Assembly: GCF_004027225.2 (NCBI RefSeq)
Contig: NC_044277.2
Span: 94,438,283-94,502,282 of the forward strand
Source of the DNA: Strigops habroptila
Taxonomy: Eukaryota > Chordata > Aves > Psittaciformes > Psittacidae
Length of the DNA stretch: 64,000 nt
Direction of reading: 5' to 3'
Shown here: positions 48,701-60,700 of the stretch, one piece after another
Layout: each line of letters starts with the position of its first letter
How positions within the stretch are numbered: the stretch's first letter is position 1
Program-made: the position numbers and the translations under genes
The notes under the pieces: generated by a model
Told to the model about the DNA's origin: nothing
The model's database searches: none
What the model saw: only the letters and a program-made list of their open reading frames with translations

Positions 48701-51700
48701 ATTTGTATATGACAACATATTTTTGTACATTCAGCTAGGATTGCTCCTCCTAGAATATGTTCCCCTTTTAGTTTGGCATAATAGTGGCTGCCAAATGCTA
48801 GAAATCTGTTTTAGTAATTCCCATCCTTGTTCTAACTAGTTACACAACATTTAGAGCACAGACTTGGTCTATACATTTCTTTTATCACCCAATACATTCT
48901 GTGTTTGGTGTGCTTTTAAAAATGCTATCTCAAAGTAAGTGCTATCTATAGGATTATTTTAGGCATGCTTATCTGTCAGCATTTTTGTGTCCTCTCTCCC
49001 CCTCCCCAAGAAAACCCTAGAAATTCTTAAACATTTCTAAATAACAAATACCTACAGGGGCTCTAAAGACACCTTTCTCTTCATGAGGGTGAAGGCATAA
49101 AAATATGAATTTAATAAAAACATTTAAGCAGAACAAAGAGGAAACTTCCTGAAAAGCTGGAAGTCTGATCTATTACAAATCTTAAACACTGTAGAAGTAG
49201 GGCAGAGTGGACGAGAGAATGAGGTGTCATACACAACACACCTAGCACAACTCTTCCATGTAGGGCTACCAATCAGCAGCAATGTTATGTTCTCCAGCTG
49301 GCAGCTGTCAAGTGAAAATCCAAACCAAGCATAGTTTTCTTCCCCCTTCACCATCCAGTTGGCATCCTGTACTGACAGAAGTCCTGACAGACCAGAAAAA
49401 TATGAATTACAACTTGGTGTACCCTGGTATATAAAAATCTGTTAGCAACACTCCACTGATTCATCCTATGACAAGTTTCTATAAGCAAAGTTGCACTGTG
49501 CCTGATGTGGCAACAATTATTGCTAACTTTGCTTGCTCAGTCGGCAACTGTACCGGCTGGTGAAAGCCTTTAATCAGTGTAGCCTCCTTCTAACTTCTCG
49601 CAATAGACTACCCAAAGTACACAGAAGCTATCAGTTGAGCCTGCTCTAACCTCTTAGGGGTAGGCTAAGACTGAAACTGTTTATCAAAACCTGTATTTCT
49701 TCCAGAGTAGTGAGTGGGGGAGCTTCAAATAATTCTGGCTTTAATTCAAATAATTCAATCAGTGTTTTGGTTTTGCAAAAATCTCAGCAGTGTTTCAAAA
49801 CCCATTTTCCTTGTGGTTTATACATGAAGTAGGATAAGCTACAAAAATTAAGCATTATTGTAAATCTCAGTTAAATGATTCTGACAACTCTAAATACGTG
49901 TGTATCCTGCCCAACCCCTATCAACTCTATTTACCTCCATATGCACCCTTTCCTCCCTCATTCACAACAATCCTCAACACCTGTACTCATTAGCTGTATT
50001 CACTTGTAGCATTCCTCTTTAGCCAAGTGAAGGAGCATACAGAATGATAAAAATTCCTCTTCTGAGGCACATTTGCAAATTTCCAAGGAAGACCAGTGAG
50101 TCTGCCCTGCTATCACCAATACACAGTTGAATCCACTGCTTTAGCAAGGCTTTCAACACTGTCTCCCACAACGATCTTGTATCCAAGCTGGGACATTACA
50201 GTCTGGCTAAGTGGGAAAAGCCTGGTTGAGATTATCACCCTCACAGGGCAGCAGTTAGTGAGTTGTACTTTGAATGCCTGTGACAAGCGGAGTGGGTGCC
50301 TTCAGACCCACCCAGTTACACACTTCTACAAATTATCTGGAGAAGCCAGCGACATGCCCATTCATGAAGTTGGTGGATGCCAGGAGAGTTGGTGGGGAGC
50401 TGTCACTTGAGGGCAGTGCTACCATTCAGAGGGACCCAGACAGTCTGGAGGAACAGGCTGACAGGAACCTCACAAAATTCAGCAAGGACAAATGCAAAGC
50501 CCTGCCCCTGGGAAAGGTAACATCCTTGCAGTGAATAAAGGCTGGGAAGCAGCCATGCGGAAAAGGCCCTGGGGATCCTGGTGGGCAGAAAGCTGAGCAT
50601 GAAGCTCTGACAGCAGAGGCAGTCAAAAGTCAAACAACATCCCAGGCTATATAAGCAAGACCATGGCAAAGAGATTGAGAGAAGTGATTGTTCCCCCTCT
50701 ACTCCTCCCTATAATACATAACGTCCAGTTTTGGACCCCCCAAAACCCAGAAAAGATGTTGATAAACTGGAGGGCGCCCGAGATGGTTGAGGGCTGGAGC
50801 ACTTGAGCTGTGAGCAGAGACTGAGGGACCAGGATTTACTCAGCTTGGAGAAAAGACGGTTTTGAGAGCACCTAACAGCAGCCTGCCAGTACCTATGAGG
50901 AGGATACAAGGAGATAGAGCCAGGTTCTTCACAGTGTACTGGGGTACTCAGTGCCTTCTGTGCCCCTGACTTCATTGTGCATGGTGGGAGGACAATAGAC
51001 AATGAGCATAAGCTGAAATAAGAGGGGTTCACACCGGCTGTAACAAGACTTTTTTTTTCCCTATGAGGACAGCCAAGAAGCAGAACAGCTATCCAGAGTG
51101 GCTGTGCAACCTCAGCCACAGGAGGTTTTTAAGACCTAACTGGATAAACCTCTGAGCAATCTGGTCTCACTTCACAGCTGTCCCCTTTTTGAATAAGAGA
51201 CTGGACTAGACACCTCATGAGATCCCTTTGAACCTGAATTATCCTATGATTAATTAGGAACAAATGAAGAGTCATATAAATATGGGAGGGTTAATTTACT
51301 CAATAAATATTACCTTGCTCACTCCTGTTGAAATAAGAGTAAAACGCAACCACAAATCCTCTCTGCTGCCCACCACCAGGTGCATATGGAGAGCCCACAA
51401 CCAGATCAGCGTTTCCATCCCCATCAACATCAGCTGCCAGGAGGGACCAACCAAGGTTACAGTAGGAATACTGCAATAAACAGTTAGTTTAAGCCTGAAA
51501 TAGAACTGAAACCACCAATTCCATAGCAAAATAGAGCAATTTACTTCCAAACACCTATTTTTGTCTGTGTCTGATCAAATTACCCTCCCACTCCCCGACT
51601 TCAATTTTATTCTCTTTGGGGTTATTTTTGGAGGGCTACGCATTTTTCTGTTCACGCTGCTGCCTCCCCTGCACGGCAGTACAAATGTCTTTCCCACATA

Positions 51701-54700
51701 CAACCAACCTGGGCAAGTATCTGCTTGCACCATCCCCATCAGTCTGAATTCCCTTTTTTAAGCCCATAAGCCCCTTTCCCCTATATCTCACCTGCTTGTG
51801 TAGCCCTGTGTTAGCCTGATCAACATACCTGACAAGTTATGGTAATGTTTGGTTGAGATGCCAAGCCTCTTCCCTCAGTGCCAAAATAGACATACACAGC
51901 ACCCTAATCAGCAGGAAAAGCAAATACAGCATGAGTGCATCTGCATGTCAGCACCAAGTATGAAATCCAAGCCAAAGCACAAGGAGTGAAACAGTTCTGC
52001 AAGGGCTATTTACACAACTGCATTTTCCTATCGGAGCCTTCTCATTATACTATCTTTTCCACTCCAAACCTGAGAATACCCATGCTATAATGGGTACTGC
52101 TATAACCAGGCAATAGACTAGTGAAGTACATTTTCATCATACTGTGGGTAAGGAGCAAGGATGGTATATTGTGTATTTATATTCGTCATACACACACTCA
52201 TGTGGCTTAAGTTTTGTTATATATTAATTACTGCAATGGCACACAGTGCTGGGTACAACAGATGCATGCAATTTTCCAAGTTAATGGGTCTAAATAAAAG
52301 CGTTTATGTTCCTACTTAGGCAGCCAAGTTAGTTTCTGAAATTCTGAAAAGTTTCAAGCTTAATGGATGTGGCTTAAACCACAACATTTTGCCTCTCAGT
52401 TTTGTGGGCTGAAAATAGTCAGGGACCATTACATGGGCTTATCTGGTAAGCTCCAGGTCATTAAGCCTCTGTAACTTGATTATTTTAGCTATTGTGTCTA
52501 TGTTCATATCACATTTTAGATATCATCTGTTCACCTGTGACAGCAGCTGACAAGGCTCACTAATTCATGAGGTCTGTTCTAGACTCTCTGTTCCAAAATA
52601 GAAAGGGTACACTTGTATTTCATGAATGGCTCCTTACATTTCCAGCACATCAGTGCCGCAAAGTTGCAATCTCATTTGGATTTCTTATGTGCAAAAAGCC
52701 ACTGAAAGACAGGTACAGATAGCTGTCATTGGTCCAGTCAAAGTACCCATAAAGGTTACAAAACTTTGTGTTTAAGTTACAATGTCCTCTTGAGCAAGAG
52801 CAGAAATTCTCTCTCTCAATTCACTGTTCAAAAAAATGTGTATCAATCAAATTTTTCTGTCTGGAGGGAAAAAAAATCCAAACCACCCTTGTGTGTAGCT
52901 TACTTTGTAAGTAAGAAACTGAGATCCCACAGAAGGTGCTCCAATTGCCAGATCTGACACTCCATCCTCATTGAAGTCCAGGACTGCCAAGGCAGAACCA
53001 AATCTTCCTGAAGGCTGAAAGAAGAGGGATTTGTCTCATGAAAATAACAGACATTTTTAAGGCAAAAATCATCAAAACCTAATGCACATTTGCAATCACA
53101 GCACAGAGAAGAACACAAAACAGAGACGGCAATCATCTACCCAAATTCTTAATATTTTCTTAGTGTCACTGTTCTTCCAAGTAGTAACTGTCATACTAAC
53201 ATACTAACTTGGAGTCAACTGTTCTGTTTGAGGATGTGGAGGTGTTAAAATATAAGGTAACTGAACACAATATGGTGCTGCTTTGCTATTTCCTCTTCTG
53301 AGCCTAGCACACCATTGATGTTAAGCTTATGATCTTTGCTGTTAACAGCATTATAGCTGTGAACCACTAAAACACTCTGTAAGAAGACAGCAGCTGTTAC
53401 TCCACAGTTTATATGTAAAGAAACAGATTAAAAGGAAATGCATCTCATCTCTCTCTATTCTCTTCTTTCTGAATGAAAATATTTGCTACAGCGGATGATC
53501 GTTATTACTAAAAAAGATAATTTGATCCTGCTTCTCGGTTACAAGCCAGTTACTCTAAGACAAACAATGGTTTTGTGAGAAGTTATCCATTAATGACAAA
53601 ATGCTCAAATGAATGGAAATTTATGCTGAATTAATAATTTTAGATTAAAAAGGAAGGGAAAAATCACAGTATTTTCTTAAATGCAGGGACCTGAATGACC
53701 TATTCTGTGACTTAGAGAGACATTACCTCAGTTTTATTCAAGGGCAAATTATGTTTGAATACCCACTTACCTGGCACAGTAATAAAAGTGATCCTACAGA
53801 TCACCCTTGCTTTAACTGTTCCTGTGACTTAGGTAACAGGTATTTTTCTTGAAAAGCATACAACATGCTTTTACCAGGAGGGGTATTTCAGGAATAACCC
53901 TCATATGTATCAATGATACTGTTGCTCAGTCAAAATTTACCACATTTTCAGGCAAAAATATTTAAGTGAAAAATATGACTTGACCCTTCACCTGATGACC
54001 CTGTAGTATTTGGTCAGCTTTCTCATCTAGATCCACGTCCTCTGGCGGCAAACCTGACTGGTTGCCATAGACCACATACACCCGCCCTATCTGAAAACGG
54101 CCCAATGAGCTGTACCCTGGTGCTCCAACCACCAGATCTTCATATCCATCCTGGTTCAGGTCAGCTGAGATCATTGCCCTGTACAGCAAGGGAGTCAATA
54201 AATGCATAGCACTAGCTTCCAGACTACCACAACATCAGCAGAAAATAAATACTTTTAGTTCTTTTGAGTAAACCAGGACCTGTCTTTACCCATCTATTTT
54301 TGTATTTTATATTTCATTTTTATTTTCTTGAATTAAATAAACCAGAGCCTTGAAGATTCATCTTCCATTAATGCCTCTGAGATCTGTAGGAACTGCTTTT
54401 TACTTACTGACACAAGGCACCTGAGAAGGATCAGAGCAAGGAGCATGAAAAAGGGCTGCTTGCATATGGCATAGAATAGAAAAGATTAAATTAATATCTT
54501 TTTAACTGAACCTCTGATTTAGTTGATGGAATTAAGAGTAGATAAGCAAAGGGATCACAGGTTTCAGTAACGTTGGAGTTTAGAGAGGGAATGTGGAGAG
54601 AAAAGAACTAACTACTGTTAATTTGGCTGGTGTGAAGTAAACTCAAGAATTAAATCTTCAACTTTTGAGTCAGAAGAAATAAAGCAAGATGAGTAGTAAT

Positions 54701-57700
54701 GCAAATTTATTTTACTACTCTTCCCTGCTGCAAATCAAGCTAGAACCTCTCTGGCAAGGTGACAGAATATCCCTTTTTCTGTGTCCTGAATCTACCTTTG
54801 AACTCACTACTAGTCCTAGGCACCATCAGTGATCAATTTGGAACAGACAATTAATTTTGCACAAACATCAACCCACAACCAAAAAGAGGTAGCAATGTTC
54901 CTATACTGTTCAGAAGTACAGCCAGGCTTGGTTCCAATTTTGGTTCCTTCCATTCCGAGCTTGATCACACACAGAGCATTGAGCTCCTTCACTAAGGAGG
55001 GAACGTAAAAAACCTGAAAAGACAATCCTTCCAAAGAAAAAGGTTGTCTGATGGGAATTCGCGTCTGAATGGAAATTTTGCCCTTGATATGTTTTTATTC
55101 AATACCTTTTTATTCAATACCAACACAAAGAAGCTTATGATAACATCTGAAAGAAAGGTTTTATTGGTTAACTTGTTCTGGCCAGATGATGCAAGCCATT
55201 CAGCCAGATTTGTATACTAATTGATTTGGACAGTCACCTTTAAAGAGTATCCAAAAGATAAACATTAATATTTTGGAGGGTACTCAAAATTTTCAGAAAT
55301 TAAGAGGGAGGTGGGAGGAAAAAAATTACCAACCATCCAAGTCTAGCATAGGGTGAAGTCAGAAAATACGAAGCTGCTGGCTTGTAGATGTGGTTAGAAG
55401 ATTTCTGATGTGTAGCTCTCCAGACATTGGTTCTAAAAGCACGGTTTAGCAAGCGGAGGGAATTCTGAAATAAAAATAATAGAAAGACACAAGAATGGTT
55501 AAAGCACAGGCTGAAACTCTAGAACATTATGGAGCACCTCAAAAACCAAGTCACCAACAGTAGAAATCACCACATCGATCTAAGTGGAATCTGATTCAAG
55601 TCATAAGCATTTTAGAAACAGAAAAAAATACGTATGCTCTAAATGGATCACTGCTAATTATTCACTGCTGTTCTTTCCTGGGACTTCTCAATCCCAAAAA
55701 GTGACCATACGATCCTTTAAGATGTAAATACTAAGGTGTAACTACTAAGGATATATTTCGTCATTTTTGGCACCGAAAGACGTGTTCTAATTTTACTACA
55801 AAATGAGCAAAGCGTAAAAATTGAATGTTTACGATGTACATATAAATATATGGCATCAGAATCTCCATGAAGTGAAGTCAGAGACTACTGTTAACATCCA
55901 GAAACCCTGCTCCATCATGCAGCACTTCAGACAGAAATTAAAACAATTCTATAAACAGCTCTCATGTCTGTCACTTCTCACTTACTTTTACCCAAGGTTG
56001 TATGTTGAAGTGAACTCCTCTCTCTGTATAATTTATATTCTTTTCGTGTGTTTCTGTAAGCAAGGAAGTTCTATTCTTCTGGTGTTCATGTTTTGATTGT
56101 TTGTTTCTGCTAAAATAAAGAAGGCAGTACAGTAATATAACAATTAATATAACTGAATTAATGACTTGAGTATTTTATGAGAAAGCTAGGAGAAGCAAGC
56201 ATATTGCATGCAATCAGGTGTCCTTTCCTCTCATGTGTAAATGGAATTCTGAAGACATAGCAGTTAAGCTAGTTTCTTTTGAAATGTCTGTTAGAGGAAT
56301 TCATACACTTGTATCCTCAGCTCCAAACAGGTGAGTTCCATTATTTCTGTACATAAATCAGGAGAGAATTTAGCTCTGGTAAGGGTAAATATGAATCAGT
56401 AGGTTCATGATTAGCAGAACAAAGAGTGACAACAAAATAAAGTGTGAAGACCTAGTATTTCAAGTGCTAGGTAAGTATTCTTGTCCTTGGGCTGGAACAT
56501 GAAAGTTTTTCCTAGATTCTGCACAGTTTCCCTATACGAAGCTTACTTATTCATGTTAAGAGAATCCCAAATTCACACACAAAAAGATACAAGATCTCTA
56601 ATTTTCAATAGTACGCTGTCCACATTAGCAGAAGACTCTCCTTTCATCAGTAAATCTTTGAACCTTCAGAGCTATACTTACATGTAGTTGTCCTTGTGCT
56701 CACTTGTGCAATTTATAAACAGAGGGTTCTCAGGCAGGAAACAGCCACTAAGGAAATATGCAGAATGCATTTTAAAGCTTTTCTCACAATGGAAGTGAAA
56801 AACTAAAAACACAACTTTTATCCTTACCGATTCTTCTGTTAGAAGTCATTAGGTTTCTCAAGAAACCCTGCTTATTCAAAATCAGATCATTATAATCATA
56901 GAATAGTTAGGGTTAGAAACGACCTTAAGATCACCTAGTTCCAACCCCCCTGCCATGGGCAGGGACACCTCACACCAAACCATGTCGCCCAAGGCTCTGT
57001 CCAACCTGGCCTTGAACACTGCCAGGGATGGAGCATTCACAACTTCCTTGGGCAACCCATTCCAGTGCCTCACTACCCTCACTGTAAAGAACTTCTTCCT
57101 TATATCTAACCTAAACTTCCCCTGTTAAAGTTTGAACCCGTTACCCCTTGTCCTACCACTACAGTCCCTAATGAAGAGTCCCTCCCCAGCATATATAATC
57201 TTTAGAAAACCCTTTGATATTGATTTTAATGACCTTGATAAGGTTCTCTATGAATCTCACATTTTTATAGAACTTTAAAGGAAACTTATTGTAACATGTT
57301 ATGCTAATTATAATAATTCAAAGCACTTTTAATGAAAGTGCCATTCCAGAACACAACAGATTATGCCAAATTATATTCCAAGCATCATTTCCCAAAATAG
57401 CTGCAGTGGTATTTTCCATATAAATGGATGGATTAATTGCCACTGTTGGTCTTATAACGTTATTTACAGTAAGGTTACACTTATAACACAGCAGTACAAG
57501 GTTAGAACTTCTATAAAAATACGACATTCTGAGCACAAGTCTGAGCTTCCAACACTAGAACATGTACTCTTACTCTTTCTAATCTTATCAGCCTTAAGTG
57601 CCTGAAGGCAGTAACTGACCTCCTCTAGGAAGGGTCATCTTTGCTGGCTGATGACAGCAGCCAGAAGGTGCAGCCACAGCCACAGCTCAGACTGCCAGGC

Positions 57701-60700
57701 CAGGCAGAACCTCAGGGCATGGCTATGCAACTTTTAAGTAGGCCCTTGAGTATGTCTTAAAGAATGCTCCAATTTTTCCCCTGTCGAGTATCAGCTGGGC
57801 ATGCCAGAGCCTTCCCTGGAGAAAGGAGTGTGTAACAAATGCAAACTCAAGGCCTGTGTAATCCTGTGCACACGGGTAAAAGACAGCCATAGAAATCCCT
57901 TAGTACAAGGGAGGATTTAAAGCTCAGCACCTCTTCTAGGAAAGAGCCTGCCTTCAGAAGAACAATTAAATGGGTGTCAGAACCTGGCTACTGCATTTCA
58001 CATTGCAAGAAATATGCTATACCTGGTTCCATTCTCTAGCATATGACTCGTCAGCTCAAAAATATTGTTTGTCCAGAACGCCATGTCATCTACTCCTCCA
58101 AGGAAATACTCATGGAACTTCTCCACCAGAAATGGAGATTTACTAGCATATGTTGGAAAAAGCTAAGAGGCAAGCAACACACATAGTAAGATGGATTACA
58201 TGGTCTTCGTAGTATGTCTTCATTTTCATAAAGAAAATGGAAAACCAACCTTTCCAACAACAAGCCTTTCTCCATGCCTAAAAGAAAAAATATAATCTTC
58301 AGAAAATTATTTGCTTCATTTAATATTCAATATTTTCAACAGTTCTTTTTAAGGCTTCTGTATGGTAAATACTATGCAAGTCATTACATTTCCTTATTGA
58401 TTGTTAACATATTTTTAGAAGCTGTAATGTAAGAAGTAATGATATTAACTTTATTGCTCCCCTTGATTTGGAAGGATTCAAATCAAGAGTGTTTGTAAAT
58501 GACTCTTGGTAATTAACTGAAATAAAGGATAGAGCTAGGCTGTTTAGGATATTCAAAAGTAGACACTGCCAGAAATCAAAAGGCGCTTTTGAATTATTCT
58601 TGGACTTGAAAGGATCCACATCCAGTGTAGGTAAGCCATTTATTTAGGTATGTACATTCCTCCTTCAGTACATGCATATTACATTGCAACATGGCACAAG
58701 GCAATGGTACTTGAAGACACAACTGTTCTCAAATAAATAGGCATAAGTATGTCAAATGTATAAATGCATTAAATAACTAAGATGCTGAATCTGTGGTATA
58801 ATAATGAATTTAATAGTCACTACGCAGTCCAAAATTGTATTCTAGCTATTAAAAAAATTCAGGTGTTTCGTGATTTGAGGGTCTAGAAGGGAGTTTATAT
58901 TGCTGGCCTCAATGCATAAGGCATTTCAAATAGGATTAGCATAATTTTCCTATGTATGTTTCACTTATGAAAACCCAGACAAAGCTATTCAACTTACAGT
59001 TCAAGAAACAGCAGGTAAGTACAGTCAGTAATTGTGCTTTCAGTTATAATCTCTCTTCCATAAAATTCCTTATAAATAGCTGCTAGGTCTTTGACAGGTA
59101 CATACCTAAAACCAAGATGAAGGTATTATAACAGGAGATTTTGCACATCACCTGATCAAAGATTACAGTTTGCATAATAACAATAGCCTGAATTAAAATA
59201 TTCTAAATTTCAAAAGACTATAGAAGGTCATGAACACTCACAAATGCCAGAAAGAGCAGGACTGTGGGTGCTGTTATTCTCCGCACAACACTCTCCTCTT
59301 GTTTAGTTCAAAGTCAGAAACCTGTAGAACCGTGTCCCTACAGCTACTGCTTGTAGAGTTTCCACACTTCCCACTCTGGTTCCCTGCCTTGGTGATCGCA
59401 TAATCTTGGAGGATATCCTCCAACTCTCCACTGTACCAAACCTACTCCTAGCCAAACATTTCCCACAGCTGTTCCTTTTGCACCTAGATGAACTACATCC
59501 TACTTAAGCAAAATGACTCAAATGACCTATTTTATCAACAGAAAGAAAAGGCATGTGAGTTATTTATTTCAGTTAAAAACTATGAGAAAAGAAAGTGTAC
59601 ATCTAAACCTGCTGCTTCTTTTTACACTTTTAAAACCTGTCTGAATTCCACAGCATCTACAACCATAAGCATCCTCAACTTCCAAAACTTTAAATGGAAA
59701 TCTAAGTGAGATTTATTTATCTAATTGTTAGGACATTCCAGCAAACCTTTTTCACTTATTATTTTACATATAATTACTTATGATTTCCTTCAGAGATAAA
59801 TAATTTAGTCTTTGTTGCTGTGCTCCTACAGCTACACCTCTTTTTATTTCTGTGCTTGCAGTTTTTCTTGTCAGGGAACAGTAAATATGCATAGAAGAAA
59901 TAACCAAACTCAGAAAAATTCCAATAGCCACAAGGGTTTCTTTTGAAAGAAAGATAAAGGATGGCATTTTGTTAAAATGCAGTGAGTGTGCAGAGTAAGC
60001 AGAAATAATTATTAAAGAAGGTAACCTCACTATCTTACCAACTCAATGCCAGGTAACTGAAGTCCAGCTCAAACTGACTCAGCACATCTCCTCCTGTGGA
60101 TAGAAGAATGAAAAAACCCACAAAGACCAACAAACCAAACGTGTGAAGTATCTACCATGGATAACAGAGGCAATGAAGCTACAAATGGCTATGCTATCTA
60201 TGCTCATATGATAGATCCTTCAGCTATATATTTAGAATACATAAATGGTTTACCTGAAAGCATGCTGTATATATTATACTGCCAGAGGATGAGAATAATG
60301 TAAAATTTGAAATCACAGTAGTGACTCCATTTAAACATTAGCATCCTTTAGCCTGTGTTTTGACTTTAATACAAGTGCCCGTATGCTCTATCACACTCCT
60401 GATGAAACAGAAAACATGAGGACAGGTACAGGAGGGCTTTGCAGGTTATTGGGGAGAGTGAGAATACAGCATCCATTTGACTCATTCTTGGCTCCTGCAT
60501 CATGCAAGGTAAGAGCCAGAATCACACACCGTGTTTTTGAAGAGGACTAGTAGAAGAATATATGATCAGCAAACAAAAACATTACCAAAATCGCCAACAT
60601 TGTGAGCTTCTGAATATGAACCATGAAAATCAATCTGGAGAAAGAGAAAAACAAGAGAACTGCCTGTTTCTTTTCCTCATCCTTCCATACAAACATACAA

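Noticed and set aside
48367..48738. 123-codon plus-strand open frame
   Set aside because: It overlaps two GPLD1 exons on the opposite strand and is an antisense shadow.
56827..56868. Exon-like block on the minus strand reading [13 protein letters not shown], resembling the GPLD1 FHRNLTTS segment
   Set aside because: No acceptor gives the right phase after the 56682-56747 exon (each choice hits a stop). The true match to that segment ([20 protein letters not shown]) is in the next exon at 55986-56109, which joins in phase.
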